Shown here in pieces: positions 12,701 through 22,833 of a DNA stretch of 64,000 bases. The stretch is from Patiria pectinifera (lineage: Eukaryota > Echinodermata > Asteroidea > Valvatida > Asterinidae). The stretch spans positions 30,741,366 to 30,805,365 of the forward strand of contig CM057135.1 of NCBI GenBank assembly GCA_029964075.1, in the 5' to 3' direction. The notes under the pieces were generated by a model, which made no database searches, had not been told where the DNA came from, and worked only from the letters and a program-made list of their open reading frames with translations. The first letter of the stretch is position 1; each line of letters starts with the position of its first letter. A program made the position numbers and the translations under genes.

Positions 12701-15700
12701 GCCTTATTTCACTGATCACTCTAAAGAAGTCATTCAACCATGTGTAGTTGAATTGAACACACATTGCTAGAAAACAGAATCAGATCCACAGAAAGTATTT
12801 GGTAAAAGAGATTTAAACAAGCCATATGGCAAGTTATTTGTATCAAAACATTGTACAGTTATGTTTGTTTCAGATGAAAGATCGCCAAACTGACCTGATA
12901 CCATGATCCCGTCCACATCCCAGATCTTCACTCCTAGAGTTCCCCCAGTCCAGCAAGGCACACTGTGCTCTCAGATCAGCCAGTTTCTTCAAGTCATCTT
13001 TCCCTTTCTTCATCTCCTCCTTCAGCAATCTCACGTCCTCGCTCTCGTAGGGCTGCGGGCCTGAAATGTCTGGAGAGACGCCAAGGAGCTCGTCTGAGTA
13101 GTAGTGATAGCGCCCTCCAGAGTCTGCAGCGAGCAGCGCCAGGAAGTCGTTGGCTTCCCGATCGTTGCAGTTGAAGGAGATGGTGTGGATGGGGATGGCC
13201 TTCTGAAGCTGAACCTGAGCCAGGATGGTTTTGGATGGCTGTAATCGGGCAAAAAAACATGAAAGAAATAATGACCAATTATTTTGCACTGACTGAGAAT
13301 GGAAAGATTAACAATTATTTGCTGCTAATTACTATCCTGAAAACAATTTTAAAATATTTACAGCTGCCATCGAGGAAAACAAATGAACTGGTTATTTGCA
13401 CCCACAGGTCAATATCTCAAAGTCAATGGCACAAGAAGACGTAAAGATCACAGATTCCAGTAGCTACAAATTTTTCACATATTATTGCTGATAAAATCTG
13501 TTACAAGCACTGTACTGCCATTAAAAAAGAATAATACTCTTCATCAAATACCCCGAAATGTTTCAACTGCAAATTGAACACTCACATGATCAGGTCTGCC
13601 ATCGGTCAGTAGATACACAGCCTGCGTGTTGACATCACCCAGCGCGGTCTTCAACGCGGCCAGCGTGTTTGTTGATCCACTAATGGACAGGTTTCGGACC
13701 CACTGCCATGCACTCTGTAAGCTGGACTCATTGACTTCCACCATACGATCCCTCCATGACATGCTCCGGCTACCAAACTTCACCAGGTTGAAACGAGACT
13801 TGTGGCGAAGTTGTTCCTATTGTCAAGAGCAAGACGAGGCAATTTAATGTTGTAATCATTTTGACTATTTATTCGAACAATATGAACAGTGTTGTTTGGC
13901 CACTAGAATTTCTTGTGGCAGTTGCTAATTTTGTCTGTGTAGTCGCCATAATCGGGGCAGGTAACGCTTGCAACGCGCGCGTTGCCCAACGCGAATTGAA
14001 TGCGAGTGCGTCGAAATAAATCCTTGTCGTTTTAGGTGGACTGACGATACTTATCACACATGAAATCATGCTGATCCTTGAGAAAAACAATTTCACCCAG
14101 CCTGCAATCTATCAGAGTGAGACACCATTTGCTTTGTTATGCCAATCATATCAAATATAATGCCAAACAGACATTTTGTACCTAGAGGAAAAGTTTGGGT
14201 TGAATGTTTTTCTTTTTGACTGACCTGCATGAGCTTGTAGAGTTTTTCTTTGACCAGTCCTAGGTGGTTCTCCATTGAGTTGGACGTGTCTATCAGGATG
14301 TAGACCTCATCCTCAATGATCGTCCCAAACAACTCACGACTACCCTGCTGCAACCAGTCAATCCTATAAAAAAAAACAAGAATAAAAAGTTGTTGGTGTT
14401 TTCAGTCAATATACACTCAGATGTCAGATTTAATTCTGTTAATTAGAGTGGGCAGTGAGATTTCTTAAGTTTGACTTTCAGTTGGCTAGGATTGAAATAT
14501 AAAATATTACATTCCCAATTCCATCCTGCACTATTTCTGATAACTATTAACTTAGCCACGCCAGGATTAGTCCAAAGCAACGAAACAATGATGTCAAGGT
14601 AAATTTCAGACCAGGCTCCCATAAATGAGGTTGGAGTGTTCTATTATTTTTCAATTTTTTCCCCACAAAACTGAAACAACTTTCTTTTTTTCCCAACAAA
14701 GTCTGAGATGAAGTCTGAGTAACCAAACTGTTAATAAGGATGCATGAACACTACAGAAATCAATAATTGTAAGAAATCTGGAAAATAAGATATGTTTACC
14801 TTCTTTGGAAGTCTTCAAGTGCAACAAGCGTCTTCCGCTCATAGTTCCTATGGATGTCTGCCGTGACGTGCACATGCTTGAGAGAACCATCCTTCCATGT
14901 CACATGGCAGAACTTATCACAATACTTGGCATTCACTAGCTTGTTTCTGGAGGCCTGAATAAAATCAAGGAATAAATTAACATAATTAATACATTCACAG
15001 TTATTCAAAGCAGCTTTGAGTTTTCACTGATATGATTTCTTCTTTTTAAATTGTTAAAATAATTTCTTTTTATGTGAACGTGCAAATACATGATTCACAA
15101 ATTTGGATCTCATTTGGAAAAATAAATTACAGAAGTTACCAGCATCAATATGTGATACAAGGAAATGATGAATCTCAAGGGACATACAGTGGTTTCCTTA
15201 TTGGACCAAAGTTCTTACAATTGTTAACATATTTTTTAGGGACTTCATCAACAAGAAATGACAGAACTCACCGCATCTGTATACTCATCATCTGGTGGTC
15301 TCTTGACATCCACAATCCCATCGCAATGCTTGAAGGAGCACAGACCCAACGCATCATACAGGTCCAGCTTACGAGACTTCAGACCGTGTCTGTACAGCCA
15401 TTCCTTAGAGCCCATGTATTGCTCACTACGCTCACCAGTAGCTGGCACCTCACCATTCTGTATGGCCAGACGAGCTGCAATTATAAAATGATTTCAGAGA
15501 TTAATTGAACAGCTGATATTCCTGATAACAATGTATATTCACTGTTTTCAAAAAGCTGGCCAGCCAAAATTACTTCAAATTAAGTCAAGACCAAACCAAT
15601 ACATTCATAAATTTTGTCGCATTGATTCAAAGAACATACTCATAATTGATGTGAAAGAAAGCTAGTTTTTTTTTATTTTGGAGCAAAATGAAAGAGTAAA

Positions 15701-18700
15701 ATAAAGAATACTGACAATGACGAAAAATGTTTGCTTGACAAATGCAAGCTAACAGCAGAAACGTCTCGTAATATATAGTTCTTGTGAAAAGCTGTTAATA
15801 GATGAGCTTCTAGTATGTAAATTGATAAGGAAATTTTATTTCTGCTTGGTGCGCAATGACATTGAGTCCAGACCATACATGCTCCTCCTGCACATAAGGT
15901 ATCAGGAATATTTACTGACCCATCGAATGATGCTAAAACAAAGTCTTTACAAATTCTAAAAGAAAAAAAAACCTGTAATAAATTTGTATTACCACTTTCT
16001 GGTTTGCCATCTGGCACCGTGTTCTCCAGCAACACCTGCACATCAGACAGAGCATGTCTGGCCTCCTCCAGCTCAGCAAACATCGCTACTACATCCTCCC
16101 TGGCTCCTGCACCAGGGGGAACTCCCCCCATCAGGATCTTGTTGTCTAGAGAGAAGCCGCTGGTACCACTTACGTCCGAGTCAAGCTTGTTGAAGGCAAA
16201 GGCGTGGAATCTATGCAAGAAAAATAAGTCAATAATTAATAGGTAACTACAGGGAGCTGTGGCACAACTCTGAGACTTGTTTGCATTCTTGCAATTGATG
16301 CTTTAAGGAAGTGGTTGCCAATTCTGGTGATTCACAATGCAGTGTACCACCAAGAGTTTGCCATAGAGAGTTCATTTTCCCCAGTGCATTGTTGGAGATG
16401 GTCGACAAATTTGCAGTGCGGAACATTTGACATTGTTAGTTTTTCCGGTCAGTAGTTTCGTAAGCATATGATTCAAGGATCAATTTGCCCTTTTCTTTGC
16501 TTTTCATCAATAATTCCATAATTAGACACAGTGCTTGCACCTTATACTTGCTTTAACCAAAGTTTTATTTTATAAACAAACCAAAAAAACGTACCTTCCC
16601 CCAGTCAACCTCGATACATCTTTGAGATATTTGATGGTGATGGAGTCTGTATTGTTGAAAGCCACGACGTGTACAGGTAGAGGGGCATCTCGGACCTTCT
16701 GTAACGTCAACTCCATGTTGGTACCGGCTGAACTACCCTCAGAGAATAGATACACAGCCTCAATCTGTTGAAAAAGATGCACAAGGAGTTCAGCATTACT
16801 CATAAAATGCTCAATGACAGATTATCATCAGATATTATCGGGGGGGTTCATCCTTGCAATTAAGACAATGTACAAAAGATGAGAAGTAAATCAAAAATTC
16901 TAAAAAGATCTTTTCTTCGGTATGCTAGCTGGGCACCAACTTAATCACATAATTAAAAATAGTCAAAAGTATTAGGAGAAAATCTTAAGATGAAATAAGC
17001 GAAACACTTTATTAAATTTCTCTCTAGATCAAAACTTAAAGTCATTGCACGCATACAAAACAGGACTCTGTTAGAGAGCAGTCAGTTATTCAACAAGTGA
17101 AAATCTGACGATAAACACTTACGTTCTTGTCTTCAAAGGCTTTTCTGATGCCTTCACAGCCACTGGTCTTGGTTGTTGCAGCCACACTATCCAAGTTGTG
17201 CAGCCAGTCAATAGCATTCTGAAGACTGTCTCTGGATACGGGGACAGCATTGGGCTGAAACACCACCATGTCCTCTGCAGCTCTGCAAAACAAATATCAA
17301 ATCATCAGTCAATACAATTCTGACAGTTGAGCAAGTGAAGCCAAAATGTTACAGATAACTCAGTTGGTAGAAAACTGGTGTGGTAAACTAGATGACAAAG
17401 GTTCAGACTCCGATGTAGTCAATTTTCAATTCACCCTAAAACCACAAAACTTGATGGTATTATGTTCATATGACAAAAATAAGAATTGAATTTCAAGTTA
17501 AGAAACAACAATTTCAACTTCATAATAAAACAATTAAAGGAATTATAAAACAAGTCTCTATAGAATACAAATATATTTATAAGGATTAAAAAGTCAACTT
17601 TTTATCTTTGTAATGTTTTTTAAATTTCACTGACAAAATCCCTCACCTGATTAGATTAAACTTTGCGATCTGCGAGACCTGTTCCTGCAGGACCCGAATG
17701 ATAGCATTACGGCAATGATCAAACTGGATCGGGGAGCTAGTCTTGACATCCAGAACAATGGTGATGCAGTGATCTTCAATCACACCAAACAGCCGTCGTG
17801 CTTCGCTCGTCAGCCACTCAATGCGTCTCTTGTATAGATTAATGGCTGCAAGCAGGCTGTTCTCTAGCTGCTTGATTTTCTCCCTACCAACCTTGACCTA
17901 AAAGGATGGGAACAATGGAAGGAGGGGCTTAATGACGTATTTGGGAGAATACAATTTTGATCAAGATTGTACTTATCTTATTAAAGTAAATTGTAAAACT
18001 GCTTAAAATTCAGTCTGTTTTCGTTTTCTCTTAACTGCCCTTGAGCTTTGCATATTGAATGTAGCATCTTGAAGTCAATTTTCAGTTGCCAAGGCAACTT
18101 CACATTTATATTTCACATGATTGAAATGCAAGTTGACCCTTTGTGCATCATCTTAAAATATTTATGTTTATCAATTTTTGACAACTGTAAGGGCACATTG
18201 AGGTTTTTTTTATGCTATACTCACATTAACATTGTAGACTTTTCCATTTCTTGCTGGATATCTGGTGAACAATCCTTCTCCGTATCGTGAGCAGATTGGT
18301 TTCTTAAGGGCTCGGTCATATTCTGGGAACAACATAAACCGATTTTTAATTGAACAAATGAAAATAATATATTTGATTTATTGTGTTTTGGGAAATAATA
18401 AACAAAAAATATCACAAACCATTTCGTTTAAATATTCCCACTCATATCAACCGTTAGGAAATAATTTAGAATGCTTCTTCAGAAGTCTGCCACATTTAAA
18501 ATACACAGTTTTTTTAATATTCAAGATTTACATTTTCATTGCTCAAAAGATTATTAACTTTCCATTATGACAATATTTTGATTTTCATATGATTACACAC
18601 ATTGTATTGTGTAACATGCAGTACACGCCTGTGAAATATTACACTCATTTACAAGTGTCATACCCATTACATTATGGCCACTTTTAAAATTATTATCAGA

Positions 18701-21341
18701 TACCTGATCTCCAGTTTCATTTGGTTATATTTGAGTTTATTCAAATGATAAGATAGCCCACACTTCATGCATTAATCATTGATGAACAATCAATCAATGA
18801 TGACACACAGCACTGTAGGAAATGAGTGTAATGGAATACGTACACGGGTGACACACAATAAAGAGTAAGGTCCAAATTATGAATGAGTAACCTAGTAACA
18901 AGCTGATTACAACATGATAGTAGACTCTGGTAGCGTAGCGTGGTTTTTTTGGAACAAATACATCTTCAATTTGAAAAAAATAAAATAATAATTTGAGCAA
19001 AACTTTGAAAAGATTTTTTTCTAAGATATCCAAACAATTTCTGATGATATGTCTAAAAAATATAACACTGTCAAAAATGGCCACAGAGACACTTCTGCAT
19101 AACACCATCTTTTAAAAAAAAATGATTCACTATTGGTTGAGAGTTCAAATTAAGTGTATACTGAAAAAATGAGATAATGTGTTCTGCTTGAGTTAGAGAG
19201 AGAGGCAGAAATTCTTTGTTGTGAACTGGTTGTAGAAAAGCTGCATTGGTAATCACTGGTGTGTGGAAACCCTTTTCAACTTCCTTCCTTGAGCAATAGC
19301 CCCAGTTTTTTTGCATATGTGTGGTTTGCCAAAAGAAATTGAAGGCCATGCTTCCCCAGGTAACGACTTCACACGCTTTTAACCAAAACCACTTTTTTTT
19401 GTTGATAATCACAAGCTCTGTTTGAAGTTTCCCTGATGGGTTTCTCTTGGACCCAACAGCCCGATCACCACTTAAAGCTGAAGCCCCCATGTGTCAAGAT
19501 AAATATCTAACTTTTTAGTTATCCTAAACAAGAGTTACAGGTGCGTGTATTGTCAATCTGTTGTTATTCAAATGTTATGAGTTGGGGTGTTTTGTACACT
19601 GTTGCCTTGACACTTAATCGGTTTGGTAAAAGTGTACCTGGGGATTTGAAATTTAATCTCAGAAAGCCACAGTATCAATAGACTGAACTAAAAAAAAAAA
19701 ATTGTACATGAAAAGGTGTGTTTCGTCAATTCACACCAGTGTCACGCTGGGCGCCAGACAATGTGATCTGAACTGTGACCTCCCAACACACCTCCAATAA
19801 GCTGGCAAAGAAAGCAACTACATAATGTACAAAATACCAGATGGAATACAAATTGAATCAGAAAATATTAAATATTCCACGTGGAACATAGCTCATCGTA
19901 CATGCAGGAAGAAATCCAGGGAAAAAACTTTCGATCAAGAGTTTAAATGTACTGCAACATCTTTCTATGGAAAAATGCCTTTTATTTGAATGTGTAGTTA
20001 GGATATTTTAATGGGTTTTTTTTTAAAGATGCATTATTGCAATAAAAAAGATAAGTTGCCAACCGAATTGCTTCAAGAAAAAAAGTCACACAGATTTAAA
20101 TAAAACTTGATCACTCATGTTTTTCTTCTCCATGACAACATGTACACAACTTTTTGTGCCGGCACAAAGTTTAATGTACAAAGATAATGGTGTACAAAGA
20201 TAATGGTGGCCCACAAACACATAATGGAACTCCATGTTAATCTCCATATTTTGACCAAAGTTCACCAAGTTTAGATGAATCGCACAGTCCAATGTAAAAA
20301 TAAAGTTGGGTAATATTGAACGATAACAAAAATGAGATTATTAAAATGAGACACATTCAAGATATTTCAAACAGAAATGACAAAAGGTAAAAATGGCCGT
20401 TTTACAGGATTGCTATTGTGCAATAGCCTTGTCATGCACAAATAACTCTATTGTTAGCTGTTGACTACCACAGTAATACGAAAATGCTCAAAAGCATAGT
20501 TGGAGAATTCAGATCACCTCCCTATCTTTCTGCCAGGGGAGGGTGGGTTTTGTACAATTTGTTAACAATGGCACTGGACCTACCATCACTATGCTTGAAT
20601 CCAACGGTAGCCAAGATCTGATCTACAGTTAAACGGTTCTTCTTGAGTCCGTAGGTGCTCAGCCATTTCTTGGTGGAAATCAACGCTTTCACGTCTGGCT
20701 CCCATGTCTTCTTAGCAGGAGGTTTCAGTTTAATGACAGACGCTATGTCCTCTTTGCTTATGTCAGGTGGTTGATTGTTGTTGTTGTTTTTATGTCTTGG
20801 GCCGAGGTCAAACTTTGGGTCTGTAAAAAACAGAAATTATTTCAGTTTTAATAAAATTAAACTTAAGTATATGCATTGAAAGACATAGTATTATCTCTAT
20901 TTTATTTTTTGGTTTCTGAAATAGTGTTTGTAATACCAAATGTTGAAAATAAATTATGTACAGTACATCACGTACTGTAGTACTTAATTATCGCCTGCAA
21001 AACCGTTAACAAAATCAGGATGGAGAAACATTTCAAATCTATATAGAAAATACATTTAAAACGTTCAGAATCCTCATAATTAACAACAAATAAAATGACA
21101 TTACATGACAAAAGGAGCAGAATGATGTTGCAAATTTCTAAAACTTCAATCATCCCCTGTAAACATTTTTTAAACAAGCAAAAAAAAAAACACACACACA
21201 CACGGCATGACACACAACATTCATTTCAATTCATGCAATTCCCACTCCCAGATTTTTTTAGAGCAAACTTTTTTTAAAATTTGTCAACTTACTCTCCATC
21301 TCTGTTGAAGACCTCACATTTCCAGGATCAATCTCATACAT
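1080..21341 (-). CDS. VWA3B: VWA3B-like protein, 24 exons, 3' end outside window
   Basis: This is a large intracellular protein of the von Willebrand factor A domain 3A/3B family, whose members are typical of animals with motile cilia. Exons (minus strand) are 21341-21293, 20820-20584, 18322-18225, 17897-17647, 17282-17123, 16764-16595, 16210-15993, 15474-15272, 14954-14800, 14363-14225, 13816-13586, 13238-12895, 12074-11818, 11586-11473, 10744-10690, 10207-10051, 9430-9261, 8750-8273, 6790-6616, 5950-5823, 4026-3892, 3590-3469, 3065-2930 and 1178-1080. All joins are GT-AG and keep phase through 1,427 codons. There is no signal peptide. The start is the first ATG of the open 49-nt first exon. 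The C-terminus is missing, since no stop follows exon 24 in phase. VWA3A is the alternative, but the C-terminal DUF4537-like region favours 3B. Confidence 0.88.
1344..1529. mobile_element. MITE with 20-bp terminal inverted repeats, pogo/mariner style
   Basis: The left end CAGTCGACTCTCGTTAATAC (1344-1363) is matched by its near-perfect reverse complement at 1510-1529. Both ends are flanked by TA (1342-1343 and 1530-1531), the target duplication of Tc1/mariner/pogo transposons. The 186-bp length and absence of an open frame indicate a non-autonomous element. It lies in the intron between exons 23 and 24 of the VWA3B-like gene. Confidence 0.75.
2270..2294. repeat. (ATT)n microsatellite
   Basis: An uninterrupted run of ATT units lies in the intron between VWA3B exons 23 and 24. 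The rest of that 1.75-kb intron contains only short frames with no match to the family. Confidence 0.85.
3758..3803 (+). other. G-rich tract, potential G-quadruplex
   Basis: Six or more runs of three to four G within 46 bp (GGGGTGGGGCGGG, then GGGTGGGG, then GGGGCGGGG), all on the plus strand. It lies in the intron between VWA3B exons 21 and 22, so it is C-rich in the transcript. It stands out in an otherwise AT-rich intron. Confidence 0.6.
4550..5822. other. VWA3B intron 20, nothing coding seen
   Basis: AT-rich intron sequence between exons 20 and 21. A possible RNA polymerase III B-box-like phrase (GGTTTGAATCCC, 4632-4643) hints at an old tRNA-derived SINE, but no A-box can be placed. Homopolymer G, T and C runs occur at 4901, 5348 and 5360. 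Confidence 0.4.
6864..8233. other. VWA3B intron 18, no feature recognised
   Basis: AT-rich sequence between exons 18 and 19. Short open frames occur on both strands, but none shows splice context or family resemblance. Confidence 0.5.
8273..12074 (-). CDS. VWA3B: VWA3B-like exons 13-18: third GLK module and acidic tail
   Basis: Residues 752-1162. Exons 13-15 are basic and Ser/Pro-rich with a short KKKK run (exon 15). Exon 16 has WLQKHGLKARKLTIYDALG, the third GLK motif, but no VWA domain follows. Exon 17 continues with a helix like those that precede the two VWA domains (EKAISAFNKRLDRIVWEAL). Exon 18 ends in a disordered acidic/Ser stretch rich in SDDEDEE and SDSSDEE. The exon 18 donor is a weak GTACAT. 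Reading through it adds 12 codons and a stop at 8234, so a short isoform of about 1,174 residues is possible. Confidence 0.82.
9121..9210 (+). mobile_element. tRNA-derived SINE remnant
   Basis: The sequence starts GGCTCAATAGCTCAATTGGT (A-box-like) followed by AGAGC, with a B-box GGTTCAAACCC about 45 bp later. It then continues with GTCAATTT. The cloverleaf does not close into a working tRNA because the anticodon arm lacks good pairing. It lies in VWA3B intron 17. The element at 17,345 ends the same way after its B-box (GTCAATTTTC), suggesting one family. Confidence 0.65.
9544..9757. mobile_element. Inverted-repeat element (MITE), CpG-rich centre
   Basis: The left end (AATGGACTGATCCAGTAAGC) and the right end are imperfect inverted repeats of about 30 bp; the right end read on minus is AATGGACCAATCCAGTAAGC. 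The interior is much richer in CpG than the surrounding intron and contains the direct phrase GCACGCATGTCGGAC twice. There is no open reading frame of note. It sits between VWA3B exons 16 and 17. Confidence 0.6.
12334..12726. mobile_element. Foldback element with poly(A)/poly(T) interior
   Basis: The left arm AGAGTGGTTAGGCC-A(n)-TATTCGGTCTCTGGTC (12338-12378) pairs with the right arm GACCAGAGACCGACATA-T(n)-GGCC (12669-12703). The outer ends TATAGAGTG and CACTCTA also match. The interior holds long A and T runs, including A20 near 12,560, and explains several spurious frames here. The element fills much of VWA3B intron 12. Confidence 0.7.
12895..14363 (-). CDS. VWA3B: VWA3B-like exons 10-12: second VWA domain, intact MIDAS
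   Basis: Residues 514-751. RIDWLQQGSRELFGTIIEDE leads into VYILIDTSNSM, a canonical DxSxS metal-ion site (DTSNS, residues 539-543). Exon 11 has the strand VYLLTDGRPDH, with the expected TDG. Exon 12 has IPIHTISFNCNDREANDFL and AADSGGRYHYY, the usual end of a VWA fold, followed by a Lys/Glu-rich helix. All the metal-site elements visible here look functional. Confidence 0.88.
13945..14055 (-). repeat. Dispersed CpG-rich repeat, copy 1
   Basis: The reverse complement of this segment closely matches 53,530-53,612. Shared phrases include GAATGCGAGTGCGTCGAAAT, CGTTTTAGG and GCAACGCGCGCGTTG. It lies in VWA3B intron 10, between exons 10 and 11, in opposite orientation to the copies near the anoctamin promoter. 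Confidence 0.7.
14800..16210 (-). CDS. VWA3B: VWA3B-like exons 7-9: linker and second GLK module
   Basis: Residues 322-513. Exon 7 finishes the first VWA domain and adds a coiled, Glu-rich segment (VVAMFAELEEARHALSDVQ). Exon 8 carries WLYRHGLKSRKLDLYDALG, the second copy of the GLK motif. Exon 9 contains YCDKFCHVTWKDGSLKHVHV and leads into the helix before the second VWA domain. This repeats the order seen before the first VWA domain. Confidence 0.83.
16595..17897 (-). CDS. VWA3B: VWA3B-like exons 4-6: first VWA domain, degenerate MIDAS
   Basis: Residues 129-321. A helical lead-in (LYKRRIEWLTSEARRLFG) is followed by beta-1 CITIVLDVKTSS. The metal-site motif reads DVKTS (residues 178-182) where a working MIDAS would be DxSxS. 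The second position is therefore Lys, and metal binding by this copy is doubtful. The later strand VYLFSEGSSAG (exon 6) replaces the usual TDG turn of VWA domains. Phases 0, 2, 0, 2 are consistent across the three exons. Confidence 0.85.
17345..17450 (+). mobile_element. Degenerate tRNA-derived SINE
   Basis: ATAACTCAGTTGGTAGAAAA resembles an A-box, and GGTTCAGACTCC (about 55 bp later) a B-box, followed by GTAGTCAATTTTC. The cloverleaf is too degraded for a tRNA gene. It lies in VWA3B intron 4 and is related in layout to the element at 9,121. Confidence 0.55.
18225..21341 (-). CDS. VWA3B: VWA3B-like exons 1-3: N-terminus and first GLK module
   Basis: Residues 1-128. Exon 1 encodes MYEIDPGNVRSSTEMES. 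Exon 2 has an Asn run (NNNNN) and then WLSTYGLKKNRLTVDQIL, the first of three copies of a WLxxxGLKxxxLxxxD motif in this protein. Exon 3 begins EYDRALKKPICSRYGEGLF, a family signature. The introns here (2.2 and 2.3 kb) contain no further exon that I can see. Confidence 0.85.
18780..20580. other. VWA3B intron 2, no feature recognised
   Basis: AT-rich intron between exons 2 and 3. I see no tRNA, inverted-repeat element or family exon in it. Confidence 0.45.
21187..21203. repeat. (CA)n microsatellite
   Basis: A run of A followed by seven CA units in VWA3B intron 1. Confidence 0.8.
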
Positions 21342-21720
21342 GATAAACACTGGATATTACGGCAAAACCTTCCATTCGCAATTTGTATGTAAACTGCACG
21401 CAATCAACAATACACCTGTTGGCCTGTACAAATCAATGAGCAGGTGGCCGTGAGCAGACGAAAACACAAGACACGAACTGGCAAATTTTCCTTTCTTTCA
21501 ACTCGTATATCTTGCGTTAACGTCAACGAAACTATCAAATGTCTGATACAAAATTATCTCTTCTAAATGAACAGCATAATTTTTGTGCGCTAATCCAAAG
21601 AATATTCGGTGAAAAGGTTGAATTCTCCAGGCGACAAGACTTCCATTCAGACACGTCTGTTGTCATGCGCCGCCAGACAGTTGCCTAGCTCTTGGTACAC
21701 AAATTCAGCCAATCAATCAA
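21342..21720 (-). promoter_or_regulatory. Presumed VWA3B promoter/5' UTR region
   Basis: The segment upstream of the first ATG on minus. It contains GTTGCC (21,681-21,686), which read on minus is GGCAAC, a half-site of the RFX X-box found at many ciliary genes. A full X-box cannot be read. No TATA box is evident. The promoter function is inferred from position only. Confidence 0.3.
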
Positions 21721-22833
21721 AGGTTAAATTACATCCTCGTTCACTATTTTAAAAACATTCTTTTACGCGTTTACGAAAGTAAAATCTTATAGATGACTAA
21801 TAAGCTTAGTTGCATATTATAAATTTATTCTTTGATTTGTTTACATAGTTTGAAGATAATAATTGTATTTATAAACAAACAGAACGGTAAATAATAAGAA
21901 ACTTTATTGGCCACCACAGGGGCTGTTGATTTTCCAGTGGGGATCATAGGGCGGGCGGCGCGGCCGGGGGGGCAAGGGATGAACACGCTTCACTGCGCTT
22001 CACTGATCTTGTTGACAAATCGATATTTAACGGATTACATACAACTTTTAAAAGTGTAGAAAGTAGTTGAGTAGAAACGGATAAGACCAACTTTAGAATA
22101 AATAAGGCAGAAAGAAAGGAATGAATGAATATTCAGTGAACTGCAGCAGCATCAAAAAATCATTATCAAAATAATTTTTTTGTGGGCGGGACTTGTTCGA
22201 CATAAGTGGATTTCATTTCTTCCAGATGTTTCGAGCTCGAGTATTTTGCCATTCTCATTCCGACATTAATAACAATTTTGAGTAATAAAATTGCAGTTCG
22301 ATGAAGACTTCCAATGAAAAGAAATAGTCAATGTACAGCACACATCTCAAAAACAAGTTATTTATTTTGAGGATCTCCACTGATAAAGTGTTACATTATC
22401 TAGAGAAAACTGCATATAATTTGAAGGGAAAAAAACTTATATTCGAAAGTAAAATATATTATAATGTTATTTTCAATTCATAATATGTTAATACTGAAAG
22501 TCTAATGCCAATATGGGTGTCAAGTATAAAGAATAAAGGATATCTTTGGTATATGAAGTGAAAAAATATCTAGAAGTACAATTCTTTACAGACATATACA
22601 ATTTATTGTAAAAAAAACAGGTTGTTTGAAACAGGTACTGTGAAAAATTAAACGAATTCAAATTATCAAATCAAACTTGCATGACATTTTCCTGACATTG
22701 TACAAAAATATCAAAATTTTCATTTCATTACAATCAGCCTTATATTGATCTCTGATTAAGCATGGAAAATATGAAGAAATATTGCCTTCACCTGCCTTAA
22801 AAAAAAACCACCCAACTAATTGGTGTATGTGTA
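21721..22833. other. Intergenic: VWA3B 5' flank to glycosidase 1 3' flank
   Basis: There is no gene here. A GC-rich patch at 21,945-21,975 (GGGCGGGCGGCGCGGCCGGG) stands out from AT-rich surroundings. An AATAAA on minus at 22,607-22,602, 227 nt past the stop of the minus-strand glycosidase, is the best candidate polyadenylation signal for that gene. Confidence 0.5.
22602..22607 (-). terminator. Candidate poly(A) signal of glycosidase 1
   Basis: A canonical AATAAA on minus, 227 nt downstream of the stop codon at 22,834. The assignment rests on sequence and spacing alone. Confidence 0.45.

Noticed and set aside
12314-12764. Several frames rich in Lys and Phe
   Set aside because: They come from poly(A)/poly(T) tracts of the foldback element.
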